Shown here piece after piece: positions 1 to 8,028 of a stretch of DNA of 46,519 nucleotides. Source of the stretch: a virus; the IMG/VR virus record IMGVR_UViG_3300046501_000160, positions 1 to 46,519 of that record, one strand, 5' to 3'. Numbering within the stretch: the stretch's first letter is position 1; every line of letters starts with the position of its first letter. The position numbers and the translations under genes were made by a program. The notes below the pieces were generated by a model. The model saw only the letters and a program-made list of their open reading frames with translations. It ran no database searches and was not told where the DNA came from.

Positions 1-1631
1 GTATTTCCCGCGTGTGCGATGCCATGAACACTGCGGGTGTGCCTTTCGACCTTCAGGCCGCTGGTGAGCTTCAGGCCGAACTGGTCGGTAAGAAGCATAT
101 CATCGAGACGAAGCTCAAAGAGAAGTATGGCTTCTGGTTTCAACCAGTGAGCCCTGATCCGACCAAGTCACTCTTCATTCCGAAGCAGCCAAACCGCAAG
201 CCTGCGGTCGCTACGCTGGACGAGAATGGTGATTGGGAGTGGTCGAACCCCGGCTACTGGGGTGACGAGACAATCACCGAGGAGCCCAAGCTCGACGTCG
301 ATGGCAATCCTGTCGTCAACGCAAAGGGTGTCGTGCAGACCCGCAAGGTGAAGACCTTCGTCGGCTATCCGTGCACCAAGCTCAAGAAGATTGAGTTCAA
401 CCCGGGCTCCTCGGACCACCTTGCGAAGAAGCTGATCGAGCAGGGCTGGCGACCAACGAAGTTCACGGATGGCGGCAAGCCAGCCATGGACGAAGAAGTC
501 ATCGAGAGCATTGGCAACCTGTTCCCCGATATGGACGGCCTGCCGACGCTCCTGATGGTCAACAAGCGACTGTCGCAACTCGTTGGAGGCAAGTCATCAA
601 AGTATCCGCTGATCGACAGCGTGCAGGAAGACGGCTGCATTCACGGCGTGATCAACCCAATGGGGACGATCACAAGTCGAGCGGCCCATATGTTTCCGAA
701 TCTCGGACAGGTGCCGAGCGCGAAGAAACCGTACGGCCACGAATTCCGCAGGCTGTTCACCAAGCACGTGCCTACTTCCTATCACGGGACGGGCTTGTCG
801 TCCTGCAAGCTGGGAAAGATGGTGCCTTGGAAGTTCTTAGGTGCTGACCAAGAGGGCCTAGAGCTTCGTGGGCTCGCCCACTACCTGCATCCGCTCGACG
901 GCGGCAAGTATTGCACCACGGTCATCAGCGGTGATCCTCACTGGCTCCATGCGGTCGTCATGGGCCTTGCTGAAGGTGAGCGCGACAAAGCCAATCAACT
1001 CCACACCGTTCTCCGTGAGGACGGCAGCAAGAGGTTCATCTATGCCTACATCTACGGGTGCGGAGACGAGAAAGCTGGCTCTATCATTTACGAAGCTCTC
1101 CTCAACGCGAGGAGAAGCTGTGGAGCCGAAGGCGCTGCAGTCTACGCCAAGTTCTTCACCGAGAACCCCGGCGAGGATGAGCTACGCCGAGTGGGCAAGA
1201 AGGTACGCCGAAGCTTCCGAACTCGCATCGAAGGCTTCAAGACTTTGCAGGACCGGCTCTCTGAGCAGGTTGGCAAGCGCAATCGCGTCATCGGTCTCGA
1301 TGGTCGGATCATCCCAATTCGGTCTGACCATAGTGCACTCAATTTCCTCATTCAGTCAGCCGGCGCCATCGTCTGCAAGGAATGGGTTGCCAGCGCCTTC
1401 GAAGAACTCGAACGGCGATACACCTACAACTGGGATGACCCGTGGGCTGGAGACTTCGTGTTCGTGCTTTGGGTGCATGACGAAGTCCAGCTTTGCGTAA
1501 GAGAAGGCCTTGAAGAAGAAATCGGTAAAATCATCGTCGACTGCGCGCGTAAAGCGGGCGTCCCGTACGGCCTCCGCGTCCCGCTCGACAGCAAGTACGT
1601 CGTCGGTGACACGTGGGAAGACACTCACTGA
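1..1631 (+). CDS. T7-type DNA polymerase, C-terminal part (gene continues from 45931-46519)
   Basis: This is the polymerase domain of a family A replicative DNA polymerase homologous to T7 gp5. The window cuts the gene: codon 197 is split between base 46519 and bases 1-2, and the reading frame is continuous, giving about 739 residues against 704 in T7. The residues EHR and then GVPFD span the join and match the same region of T7 gp5. Motif A (GLELRGLAHYL), the O-helix region (FIYAYIYGCGDEK) and motif C (WVHDEVQ) are all visible, with the metal-binding aspartates in place. A short insertion precedes the O-helix compared with T7. The enzyme would copy the phage genome together with the primase-helicase at 44069-45727. 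The identification is very secure. Confidence 0.97.
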   Translation, partial: ISRVCDAMNTAGVPFDLQAAGELQAELVGKKHIIETKLKEKYGFWFQPVSPDPTKSLFIPKQPNRKPAVATLDENGDWEWSNPGYWGDETITEEPKLDVDGNPVVNAKGVVQTRKVKTFVGYPCTKLKKIEFNPGSSDHLAKKLIEQGWRPTKFTDGGKPAMDEEVIESIGNLFPDMDGLPTLLMVNKRLSQLVGGKSSKYPLIDSVQEDGCIHGVINPMGTITSRAAHMFPNLGQVPSAKKPYGHEFRRLFTKHVPTSYHGTGLSSCKLGKMVPWKFLGADQEGLELRGLAHYLHPLDGGKYCTTVISGDPHWLHAVVMGLAEGERDKANQLHTVLREDGSKRFIYAYIYGCGDEKAGSIIYEALLNARRSCGAEGAAVYAKFFTENPGEDELRRVGKKVRRSFRTRIEGFKTLQDRLSEQVGKRNRVIGLDGRIIPIRSDHSALNFLIQSAGAIVCKEWVASAFEELERRYTYNWDDPWAGDFVFVLWVHDEVQLCVREGLEEEIGKIIVDCARKAGVPYGLRVPLDSKYVVGDTWEDTH

Positions 1632-1851
1632 AGACACAGGGGACGCCTCAGGGCGTCTCCTACGTCTCCTGCGCCAAGTGCAGCGGGAGCACGTGCGGGT
1701 CAAGAGCGACCTAGCTCGCAAGGAAGCAGACGTCATTGCGATGGCGGCATCCCTCCAACTCATATCGACCAAGGTGGGCGCTCAGCGCTTCGCCAAGACG
1801 TGGCTGATTACCAGCAAGGGCCTCGTGTGGCTCAACGAAAAGGACGACTAA
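1606..1851 (+). CDS. Small winged-helix-like protein of unknown function
   Basis: This unrecognised protein is about 81 residues long. Its C-terminal half ends in a W-x-I-T-x-K-G-L pattern that looks like the wing of a small winged-helix fold, and the middle is a basic helix. The start is uncertain. GTG 1606 overlaps the end of the polymerase gene by 26 bases, while GTG 1678, GTG 1693 and ATG 1741 are alternatives; none has a convincing ribosome-binding site. The stop overlaps the next start (TAATG), which suggests translational coupling. Its position just after DNA polymerase resembles the small 5.x genes of T7, but no function should be assumed. Confidence 0.55.
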   Translation: MTRGKTLTEDTGDASGRLLRLLRQVQREHVRVKSDLARKEADVIAMAASLQLISTKVGAQRFAKTWLITSKGLVWLNEKDD

Positions 1852-2165
1852 TGTCAATTGAAAGCCAGATCAACACACTGGTCGCAGAAGCTCAGAACCA
1901 AGCGTGGGACGAAGGCTATCTTGCAGGCGTAGAGGCAGCGCGGGCTCGACCGGCTGAGGCCGACGAAATCGTGCAGGATATCCTCGCGGACATAATGGAC
2001 GCTGCGTTCTCCGCAGAGGATGAATCTGCTGAGGAAGGTACGACTGCGAAGGTCAACGCTCAGGTCCAAGGCGCTGAGTGGCCTGAGGGGCTGCGTTACG
2101 CTGACCCGGACGAAGCGCAGTTGGAAGCTTGGAAGGCCTACGACAGGCAGGCATTCTTTCAGTGA
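1851..2165 (+). CDS. Hypothetical acidic protein
   Basis: This 104-residue acidic, mostly helical protein was not recognised. ATG 1851 overlaps the preceding stop (TAATG), and its own stop overlaps the GTG start of the exonuclease gene, so it sits in a tightly coupled run between DNA polymerase and exonuclease. The C-terminal part contains WPEGLRYADPDE and ends with an aromatic cluster. No domain can be named. Confidence 0.75.
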   Translation: MSIESQINTLVAEAQNQAWDEGYLAGVEAARARPAEADEIVQDILADIMDAAFSAEDESAEEGTTAKVNAQVQGAEWPEGLRYADPDEAQLEAWKAYDRQAFFQ

Positions 2166-3034
2166 AGAAGCTTCTACTGATCGACGGCGACGAAATGCTG
2201 TTCAAGGCAACCGCCGCTGTCGAGCATGAAACCAAATGGAACGTGGTGCTGGGTGAGGTCGACTGGCGCGAGCCTCCGATCCACGTGCTCACCTCGTCGC
2301 CCCTCAAGGCGAAACAAGTCTTCGACGAAATGATCGAGAGGTTCTTTGAGCGTTTCGAAACCCGGGAGCACTTCCTGTGCTTCTCCACCACCGCAGACTT
2401 CAACTTCGAACTCGATAAGCAAGCCAACTTCCGCTTCGACGTCGACCCTACCTACAAGAACAACCGAGCCAACTCGCGGAAACCGCTCTGCTATGCTTAC
2501 CTTAGAGGCATTGTGGAGGAAGCATATTCCTGCAAAAACTTCGTAGGCCTTGAGGCAGACGACGTGATGGGTGTTCTGGCAACCATGCCAATGAAGGACA
2601 CCCAGCGCATCATCGTCTCGCAGGACAAGGACATGCAGACCATCCCCACCCAGGTATGGCGCAAGGGCGACCTTGTGACCGTGACCGAGGAGGAGGCCGA
2701 CCGCTTCCACATGATGCAGACGCTCGCGGGCGACATCACTGATGGATACGCAGGGTGCCCCGGGGTCGGCATGGTCACCGCAGAAGCCTTCGTCAACGCG
2801 CCCTACATCGCCACGCCGTACGAGCACACGATGGCTCGCGGCAAGCGCAAGGGCGAGGTGGAGACGCGGTGGAACGAGGTGCCCACGGATGACCTTTGGG
2901 CTGGTGTGGTCTCGCTGTACGCCAAGGCTGGCCTTACCGAGGCCGATGCTCTCCGACAGGCTCGACTGGCGCGCATCCTGCGCTGGAGCGACTGGGACAA
3001 CAAGAAGAAAGAACCGATCTTGTGGCTTCCATAA
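2162..3034 (+). CDS. T7 gp6-like 5'-3' exonuclease
   Basis: This is a 5'-nuclease (FEN-like) homologous to T7 gp6, which removes RNA primers and degrades host DNA to nucleotides. The protein has about 290 residues against 300 in T7. Visible family landmarks are LLIDGDEMLFKA near the N terminus, DPTYKNNRA, LEADDVMG (metal-binding acidic pair), SQDKDMQTIP and GDITDGYAG, each matching a conserved block of gp6. The start is GTG 2162, whose TGA overlap with the previous stop favours it over the upstream ATG. The gene follows DNA polymerase as in T7, with two small genes in between. Confidence 0.95.
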   Translation: MKKLLLIDGDEMLFKATAAVEHETKWNVVLGEVDWREPPIHVLTSSPLKAKQVFDEMIERFFERFETREHFLCFSTTADFNFELDKQANFRFDVDPTYKNNRANSRKPLCYAYLRGIVEEAYSCKNFVGLEADDVMGVLATMPMKDTQRIIVSQDKDMQTIPTQVWRKGDLVTVTEEEADRFHMMQTLAGDITDGYAGCPGVGMVTAEAFVNAPYIATPYEHTMARGKRKGEVETRWNEVPTDDLWAGVVSLYAKAGLTEADALRQARLARILRWSDWDNKKKEPILWLP

Positions 3035-3225
3035 CCTACCCTGATCATCCTGACGAAGGACTGTGGGCAATCCGATTAGAGAACGGAAGCTGGCAGCAGA
3101 ACCCTACGTGCGGGAATCTTCCGATTTTGTTTCAATACAAACATCGAGCGATTAGCCGCGCTAGGTACATCAAAGGTTCGCGTGTCGTGCCTGTGGAGAT
3201 AACCGAATGTCTGCCAAAATCATAA
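3022..3225 (+). CDS. Hypothetical protein
   Basis: This short protein of about 67 residues begins at GTG 3022 inside the end of the exonuclease gene, after an A/G-rich stretch that may serve as a ribosome-binding site. It contains DEGLWAIRLENGSW, suggesting a small beta-rich fold. It overlaps the next small gene by 19 bases. It was not recognised. Confidence 0.6.
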   Translation: MASITYPDHPDEGLWAIRLENGSWQQNPTCGNLPILFQYKHRAISRARYIKGSRVVPVEITECLPKS

Positions 3226-3347
3226 TGCCGTCGCTGATGATACTGCTGAGCGTAGGGTCATCGGTTGTCTACGGCTTCTCTGGCGATATCCGCCTGACCA
3301 TCTATTGGGCCGCTGCTGCGGTCCTCACTGCGAGTGTGACGTATTGA
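3207..3347 (+). CDS. Small two-helix membrane protein
   Basis: This 46-residue hydrophobic protein begins at ATG 3207 after a good GGAG ribosome-binding site. Two predicted membrane segments are visible (MPSLMILLSVGSSVVYGF and then LTIYWAAAAVLTASV). Its TGA stop overlaps the TTG start of the nucleotidase gene. The function is unknown; it is one of many mini membrane proteins in this genome. Confidence 0.65.
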   Translation: MSAKIIMPSLMILLSVGSSVVYGFSGDIRLTIYWAAAAVLTASVTY

Positions 3348-3838
3348 AGCTCTACGTTGATATGGATGGCGTCCTCGCTGACTTCGACAAGTCGGCCGAA
3401 GCCATCCTACAGACCAACAACATCTACAAGTACGAGTTCATCTGGGGCCCCGACAAGTTCTGGGAAGAGATCAACCGCTATCCGAACTTCTTCAAAGACC
3501 TCGACGCCATGCCTGACGCACGGCACCTGTGGTCCAAGATCAAGCATCTGGACCCCGAGGTTCTCACTGCTCTCCCTCGGGAGAACGGCCAGCGCGTGGC
3601 CGAGCAGAAGTGTAGCTGGATCGAACGCTGGGACCGCATCACCGGAGCGTCTACCTACACCATGGTCCACACATGCGCGACCAAGGACAAGCCGAAGCTC
3701 TGTCAGCCCGGGGACATCCTGATCGACGACCGTGCCGTGAACCGGGATGCGTGGATCAAAGCTGGTGGCACCTACATCATCCATACGTCCGCAGAGAACA
3801 CGCTGACGACCCTGCGTGCATTGGGAGTGATCAAGTGA
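3344..3838 (+). CDS. HAD-family 5'(3')-deoxyribonucleotidase-like phosphatase
   Basis: This 164-residue HAD-superfamily phosphatase resembles the 5'(3')-deoxyribonucleotidase group, which dephosphorylates nucleoside monophosphates. The catalytic motif DMDGVLADFD is at the N terminus (nucleophile and acid/base aspartates), and the late motif GDILIDDRAVNRDAW supplies the metal-binding aspartates. The start is taken as TTG 3344 because it lies directly before the conserved motif and overlaps the previous stop. It is followed immediately by a nucleotide-hydrolase-like gene, so both probably shape the nucleotide pool. The substrate is inferred from the family. Confidence 0.85.
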   Translation: MKLYVDMDGVLADFDKSAEAILQTNNIYKYEFIWGPDKFWEEINRYPNFFKDLDAMPDARHLWSKIKHLDPEVLTALPRENGQRVAEQKCSWIERWDRITGASTYTMVHTCATKDKPKLCQPGDILIDDRAVNRDAWIKAGGTYIIHTSAENTLTTLRALGVIK

Positions 3839-4350
3839 TCTTTCAGAACGAACACGAACGCGACCTGTGGCAAAAGAAACAGGACGCTGTGAATAAGGCG
3901 CAGCAGCTTGCCGCCGAGAAGGCGTGGACGGAAGCAAATGAAGCTGCTTCCCGCCCTCGCGGCTCCGACCTCATGCCCCAGACCGAGAAGGGCGTGCGCC
4001 AGTTCGGCACCGGAGCGACCCGAGACCTCGACGCCAACAAGCTCGACTTCGAAGGCTTCCTCTCTCCTCTGGTCCTCGAACGCTACGCCGAGCACATGCA
4101 CAAGGCGCGCAAGATGCCTGATGGCTCGATGCGCGAGAGCGACAACTGGCAACTCGGCATCCCCGTGGTCGCCTACATGAAGTCTCTGTTCCGGCACTTC
4201 TTCAGCGTCTGGAAGCTCCACAGGGGCCTCCCGGTGACCGAGGTTGTCCGTGGGGAGACCATCGTGAAGGACCTCGAAACCGAACTGTGCGCCGTCCTCT
4301 TCAATGCCAGCGGCATGCTGCATGAAGTGCTCAAGGCCAAGCGTGTTTAA
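3835..4350 (+). CDS. dATP/dGTP diphosphohydrolase-like protein (DUF5664 type)
   Basis: This 171-residue protein has a helical N terminus followed by the conserved block of the DUF5664 / dATP-dGTP diphosphohydrolase N-terminal family: RQFGTGATRDLD, LDFEGFLSPLVLERYAEHM, and DNWQLGIP with a following YMKSLFRHF helix. Family members hydrolyse purine dNTPs or are linked to nucleotide modification. GTG 3835 overlaps the preceding stop. No phage PurZ is present, so there is no sign of a 2-aminoadenine genome. Activity is inferred; family assignment is fairly secure. Confidence 0.8.
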   Translation: MIFQNEHERDLWQKKQDAVNKAQQLAAEKAWTEANEAASRPRGSDLMPQTEKGVRQFGTGATRDLDANKLDFEGFLSPLVLERYAEHMHKARKMPDGSMRESDNWQLGIPVVAYMKSLFRHFFSVWKLHRGLPVTEVVRGETIVKDLETELCAVLFNASGMLHEVLKAKRV

Positions 4351-4600
4351 GCGCGAGGACGACAAGCAAGGCACCAGCTACACCATCGACGCAGACAACG
4401 CCATGACGCCCGGGGGCATAAAGCGCCCCGGGTGCCCGTTGGTCGAGGTGTGGTGGAGCCGAGACGGCAAGAAGGCTGACGAGACAATCATCATCCGACA
4501 GGAATGGGCCGGCCGCGACACCGCTGAGGTGGTCGAGGTGACCCAAGGACAGGCCTACGACCTGATGAAGGCGTTGGCCGACGCTATGGAGCGTAATTGA
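4343..4600 (+). CDS. Hypothetical protein
   Basis: This 85-residue protein starts at GTG 4343 with AAGG six bases upstream. It carries a WWSRDGKKADETIIIRQEW stretch that looks like a beta-hairpin, and ends with a helix. Its stop overlaps the TTG start of the ligase gene. No family was recognised. Confidence 0.7.
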   Translation: MFKREDDKQGTSYTIDADNAMTPGGIKRPGCPLVEVWWSRDGKKADETIIIRQEWAGRDTAEVVEVTQGQAYDLMKALADAMERN

Positions 4601-5193
4601 TCTTCCAACCGTTCCCCAAGCTCGCGAGGCTCTCTCGCGGGTGTGTCATCACCGAGAAGCTCGATGGCACCAATGCTCAAATCTACATCGTCGATCCCGA
4701 CACGCTTGAAGGCGAAGAATACGAAGACGTTGTCCAGACCGAGCCCGTGCTCCACGTCGGCTCCCTGTATGGCTTCGTCGGCTCCCGCACGCGCCTGATC
4801 ACTCCAGGTAAGTTGACTGACAACTATGGCTTCGCTCAGTGGGTGTCCGAGCACCCAGACCTGATCGAGCTAGGAGAGGGCCGTCACTTCGGCGAGTGGT
4901 ATGGCCGAGGCATCCAGCGCGGCTACGGCTTGCCTGACAAGCACTTCGCCCTGTTCGACACCAGCCGGTGGCCCGAGCAGCGCCCGCGTCCCTCGTGCGT
5001 CGAGGTGGTGCCTGTGCTCCACAACGGCGAGTTCGATACCATCGCGATCAACAGCGCCATGACCATGCTGAAGATCAGCGGCTCCAAGGCCGTCCCGGGC
5101 TTCATGAACCCCGAGGGCATCGTCGTCTATCACCAAGCATCCCGAACGCAGTTCAAGAAGACGTTCGACGACAGACATAAGGAAGCAGCATGA
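4597..5193 (+). CDS. ATP-dependent RNA ligase-family protein
   Basis: This compact nucleotidyltransferase of 198 residues has the covalent ligase core: motif I TEKLDGTNAQI (adenylated lysine in KxDG), motif III HFGEWYG, motif IV PEGIVVYH and motif V QFKKTF. The order and spacing fit the RNA ligase (Rnl2-like) family, but a nick-sealing DNA role is possible because no other complete DNA ligase is present in this genome. It starts at TTG 4597, with GGAG upstream and a TTGA overlap with the preceding stop. It lies in the nucleotide-metabolism run and ends by overlapping the next gene. Confidence 0.85.
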   Translation: MIFQPFPKLARLSRGCVITEKLDGTNAQIYIVDPDTLEGEEYEDVVQTEPVLHVGSLYGFVGSRTRLITPGKLTDNYGFAQWVSEHPDLIELGEGRHFGEWYGRGIQRGYGLPDKHFALFDTSRWPEQRPRPSCVEVVPVLHNGEFDTIAINSAMTMLKISGSKAVPGFMNPEGIVVYHQASRTQFKKTFDDRHKEAA

Positions 5194-5525
5194 GCGGCTG
5201 GGTCCCGGGCTCGACGTGCCCTGAGTGCGGCACGGATGTAAACCTCTACGACAAACTGAGAGACAATATGAGCGACATTCAATCGAACAACGCCGTGATC
5301 GAGGGCGAGACGTCCCCCGTGACCTTCGGTGAGTTCTGGCATCTGTGCCCGGACGAGCGCGCCTTCGCGGGCCCCTTCGCGACCAAGGAAGCTGCAGAAG
5401 CCGACGCCTTCAAGTATCTGCAGGACGAAGGCGGACGCTACGGCATCGACGCGGTGGCCATCGTGAAGACGGTGTCCCGTGGCCGCAACACGGTCACCGT
5501 GGAGACCAACTTCTATGACGCCTAA
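5190..5525 (+). CDS. Hypothetical protein with N-terminal CPxCG knuckle
   Basis: This 111-residue protein starts at ATG 5190 (ATGA overlap, GGAAG upstream). The first 15 residues carry a CPECG zinc-knuckle half; the rest contains FGEFWHLCPDE and a helix-strand end. An internal ATG at 5268 after GAGAGAC could give a shorter second product of about 85 residues. It was not recognised. Confidence 0.65.
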   Translation: MSGWVPGSTCPECGTDVNLYDKLRDNMSDIQSNNAVIEGETSPVTFGEFWHLCPDERAFAGPFATKEAAEADAFKYLQDEGGRYGIDAVAIVKTVSRGRNTVTVETNFYDA

Positions 5526-5709
5526 GAAGCTGACGGGCGAAGAGGCTCGTGAGCGTATCGAGGGCGTGCTGAAGGCTGCAGGCATCCGAGTGTCCATGTG
5601 GAGCGGCGACGACATCATCATCGACGCTGAGTTTCCTGATGGCGCACAGGCTGACTGCGTAGAGACGCCTGCAATCGTTGCAGATGGCCTATCGTATCAG
5701 AGAGGTTGA
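5515..5709 (+). CDS. Hypothetical protein
   Basis: This 64-residue protein begins at ATG 5515, overlapping the preceding gene by 11 bases. It has an N-terminal amphipathic helix (GEEARERIEGVLKAAGI) and then a strand pair (DDIIIDAEFPDG). The end overlaps the acetyltransferase gene. It was not recognised. Confidence 0.6.
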   Translation: MTPKKLTGEEARERIEGVLKAAGIRVSMWSGDDIIIDAEFPDGAQADCVETPAIVADGLSYQRG

Positions 5710-6130
5710 TGGCCTCGACGAAGAAATTGTCGACCTCCTCCGAGAGCTTCACGAAGAATGCTTCGGAGACAGTGCTCCGAACATTTCAGCAGAAGAGGCA
5801 GCAAGAGGTCATTGGTGGCTGGCTTTCGCAATTGATGAACGACGAGAGCTTGCCGGTTTCTGCGGTCTCACACCAACTTATGCAGATGAAACGCTTGGTT
5901 ATCTCAAGCGGGCGGCTGTGCGGAAAGAGCATCGTGGACATCGCCTGCAGAGACGCTTTGTGCGAGTACGTGAAGCGAAAGCGCGGCGTCTCGGCATGCG
6001 CGGAATCATCACCGACACCTCCGACAACCCTTCGTCAGCCAACAACCTAATCAAGTGCGGTTACCGCATGTTCACTCCGGAGCACCCTTGGGGCTTCCGG
6101 CACACCTGCTATTGGGAGAAGAACCTATGA
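5684..6130 (+). CDS. GNAT-family N-acetyltransferase
   Basis: This 148-residue protein has the GNAT fold order: an N-terminal helix, a WLAFAIDERRELAGFCGL strand pair, then LKRAAVRKEHRGHRLQRR, which carries the acetyl-CoA pyrophosphate-binding R-x-x-G-x pattern, and a C-terminal NLIKCGYRMF block. The start is ATG 5684; TTG 5678 is an alternative and neither has a strong ribosome-binding site. The target is unknown. Phage GNATs can modify host proteins, but nothing here shows which. Confidence 0.85.
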   Translation: MAYRIREVDGLDEEIVDLLRELHEECFGDSAPNISAEEAARGHWWLAFAIDERRELAGFCGLTPTYADETLGYLKRAAVRKEHRGHRLQRRFVRVREAKARRLGMRGIITDTSDNPSSANNLIKCGYRMFTPEHPWGFRHTCYWEKNL

Positions 6131-6327
6131 GCAAATTCTACGTCCTGCACGAACCGACGACGTCCGACGCCTTCATCGTGACCGACGACAACAGCGTGCC
6201 GCAGGGCTACGCGACCGAGGCCGAGGCCATCGAAGCCGCGAAGGAATACAGCGGTGAGAGCATCGTGCTGAAGGTGACGGCGAAGGTCGCTGAGGTCACC
6301 AAGTACAAGGTCACGAAGGTTGCATGA
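6127..6327 (+). CDS. Hypothetical protein
   Basis: This 66-residue protein starts at ATG 6127 after GGGAGAAG, overlapping the acetyltransferase stop. It reads as a small alpha-beta protein, with a helix EAEAIEAAKEY and an alternating V/K strand at the C terminus. Its stop overlaps the next ATG. It was not recognised. Confidence 0.7.
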   Translation: MSKFYVLHEPTTSDAFIVTDDNSVPQGYATEAEAIEAAKEYSGESIVLKVTAKVAEVTKYKVTKVA

Positions 6328-6641
6328 AGAAGCTTCTCTTCATCCCGGTCTTCGGCCTGCTGGCTTGGCTTGGAAGCTGCAGCTACTCCGCTATCGTCCA
6401 GCCAAGCCCATCCGCGATCATCAGGCAGGCGCACGAGGCGTTCCCGAGCGCCCCTGTGCTCCCGAAGATCACCGTGCCCGACTTCAAACCGCAGCAGCCG
6501 AAGGTGACGCATGTTCGACCCAGCAAGCCCCGTGCTTATGTTCCACCGCCTGTACCGTATGTGGCTGAGGAGCCTGCAGTCGCTGGACCTGAGTGCATCT
6601 GGCCCCTTAGGCTCATACCTGGTTGCCGACCGCAGCAGTGA
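6324..6641 (+). CDS. Small secreted or lipoprotein-like proline-rich protein
   Basis: This 105-residue protein starts MKKLLFIPVFGLLAWLGSC, a signal-like sequence ending in a possible, slightly atypical lipobox (LGSC). The remainder is proline-rich, with two late cysteines, as expected for an extended periplasmic segment. ATG 6324 overlaps the previous stop and has GAAGG upstream. An envelope role is inferred from the N terminus only. Confidence 0.65.
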   Translation: MKKLLFIPVFGLLAWLGSCSYSAIVQPSPSAIIRQAHEAFPSAPVLPKITVPDFKPQQPKVTHVRPSKPRAYVPPPVPYVAEEPAVAGPECIWPLRLIPGCRPQQ

Positions 6642-6745
6642 TCATCACAACCAAAGACCCTGAGTTGGTCAAAGGCCTTCTGGCCTCCGGCTGGTGGCGC
6701 AAAGGCGACACCTTCATCTGGATAAACACCATAGGACGTGCGTGA
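6638..6745 (+). CDS. Mini-protein (35 aa), unknown
   Basis: This 35-residue reading frame is linked by GTGA overlaps to both neighbours. It contains LLASGWWRKGDTFIWI, an aromatic-rich strand pair. Support comes from the tiling of coupled starts and stops, not from similarity. Confidence 0.45.
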   Translation: MIITTKDPELVKGLLASGWWRKGDTFIWINTIGRA

Positions 6746-6921
6746 GAACGGTGTCGCTGTGGGTTAGTGCCTACGGAGACATCGTCTTGCCTGCCGACTT
6801 CCCCACCTACGCCCTACGCAGGGACGGGTGGTGGGACAAACGCTACACGGCCGACGAACGTGTGAAGGCCGCGAAACTCTTCCTCACAACATCTGAAGCG
6901 AGACTGATAGATTGTCACTAG
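6742..6921 (+). CDS. Hypothetical protein
   Basis: This 59-residue protein starts at GTG 6742 (GTGA overlap). It contains SLWVSAYGDIVLPADFP and a C-terminal helix with basic residues. It was not recognised. Confidence 0.5.
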   Translation: MRTVSLWVSAYGDIVLPADFPTYALRRDGWWDKRYTADERVKAAKLFLTTSEARLIDCH

Positions 6922-7124
6922 CTGAACGCTACCGCCCACACTCCCAGCACCACGAGCGCACTCTCGAACAGCAGATTCTCGACGCGCTCCTGCGTATCGA
7001 AGAGTTGCTGATTGCGCAGCAAGAGTTGCTGCAGAAGCCTGAGGAGCCTGTGGCCGAGGCTCCCAAGAAGCTCGCCAGCACCAAGCTGGAAGCCAAAGGC
7101 GCCCGTAAGGTTGACCGCCTGTGA
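6912..7124 (+). CDS. Short coiled-coil protein
   Basis: This 70-residue protein begins at TTG 6912. Residues 15-45 form a heptad-like helix (LEQQILDALLRIEELLIAQQ) predicted to coil, followed by a proline- and lysine-rich tail. The stop overlaps the next GTG. The function is unknown. Confidence 0.6.
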   Translation: MSLAERYRPHSQHHERTLEQQILDALLRIEELLIAQQELLQKPEEPVAEAPKKLASTKLEAKGARKVDRL

Positions 7125-7312
7125 AGTGGGCCTTCGGTCTCTCACAACGCATCCTGAAGCTTGAGAACCTGACGCTGCGTCGGGCGCTCATGGTCGCAAC
7201 GCTTCCCATCACCTATCCAATCGAACTCGTGGACCTTCTGGTCTACGGCACCCGCAGCTTCGCACTAGGCTTCAGGCACTGGTGGAGCTACACGGAGAAT
7301 ACGAATGTTTGA
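7121..7312 (+). CDS. Small possibly membrane-associated protein
   Basis: This 63-residue protein starts at GTG 7121, coupled to the previous stop. It is basic at the N terminus with a hydrophobic middle (ALMVATLPITYPIELVDLLV) that could lie on or cross the membrane. It overlaps the next small gene by eight bases. It was not recognised. Confidence 0.6.
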   Translation: MKWAFGLSQRILKLENLTLRRALMVATLPITYPIELVDLLVYGTRSFALGFRHWWSYTENTNV

Positions 7313-7475
7313 CATCAAGAAGGTCGAAGCTGAAGCCCTCAAGGAACTCAGCGACGAGAAGGCGACTGCCGCCAAGTCGAAGATCAAGGCCAAGCTGAAG
7401 CAGATTGCTGACGCCGAGCGCATCGTGTCCAACCTGCGCGACGAGTATGGCGTTCTCCTCCGCGACATCGGGTGA
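7305..7475 (+). CDS. Small helical protein
   Basis: This 56-residue protein starts at ATG 7305 after GGAGA. It is almost entirely charged helix (KKVEAEALKELSDEKATAAK and onward), probably a coiled coil. It overlaps the start of the next gene. The function is unknown. Confidence 0.6.
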   Translation: MFDIKKVEAEALKELSDEKATAAKSKIKAKLKQIADAERIVSNLRDEYGVLLRDIG

Positions 7476-8028
7476 TGCCCGCCTCCTGTCCCGTCCGCTC
7501 CGCGTTGAGTGGGCGGGGTGGGAGACAAACACATACCGCCTGCAGCAAGCAGGCTGGCGGCTGAGCGCTGAGCAGGACGTCTTCCAGAACCGCATGCGGC
7601 TGGCGATGCACCACGAGCGTATGAACCTGTACGCCATGAGCCGGATGACCGAGTTCGAGTTCGACAGGTTCGCTCACGACTATCGACCGGAATTCCCTCT
7701 GATCGTCATGCAGGCCATGGGCCGCGAGGTGTTCATTCAAGAGCACGGCAGTATCGACTGGGGCTTCAATGCGATTGATGCCAAGCCCTGCTTCACTGAC
7801 CGCAAGATCACCCGTATCGAAGACCTCGCGCACTTCGCTGCGCCTCTGGTCCGATGCAACGAGGTGATCATCCCCGAGGACAGCGTACCCAAGCTGATGG
7901 AGCGTATTCTGGAGCTTCAGCAGCCCGCACGCACTGACCGCATCAAAGAGCAGATGCGCAGTCCCGAAGGCTACGACCGGCAACCTCAACAGAAGTTTCA
8001 AGCACAGATCATTTCCCTAGCAGCATGA
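7447..8028 (+). CDS. Hypothetical phage protein
   Basis: This 193-residue soluble protein was not matched to a known function. The start is taken as ATG 7447, which overlaps the preceding small gene by 29 bases; an upstream ATG at 7405 is possible. The N-terminal part contains WAGWETNTYRLQQAGWRLSA, a pattern common in phage accessory proteins; the middle has FDRFAHDYRPEFPLIVMQ and the C terminus is polar. Its stop overlaps the next ATG. Confidence 0.75.
   Translation: MAFSSATSGDARLLSRPLRVEWAGWETNTYRLQQAGWRLSAEQDVFQNRMRLAMHHERMNLYAMSRMTEFEFDRFAHDYRPEFPLIVMQAMGREVFIQEHGSIDWGFNAIDAKPCFTDRKITRIEDLAHFAAPLVRCNEVIIPEDSVPKLMERILELQQPARTDRIKEQMRSPEGYDRQPQQKFQAQIISLAA

Noticed and set aside
2174-3070. 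Minus-strand frame of 298 codons opposite the exonuclease
   Set aside because: Antisense shadow; histidine- and valine-rich as expected from reversed codons.
3835-4350. Evidence for a 2-aminoadenine (Z) genome from the nucleotide hydrolase
   Set aside because: No PurZ-like adenylosuccinate synthetase is encoded, so the hydrolase alone does not support it.
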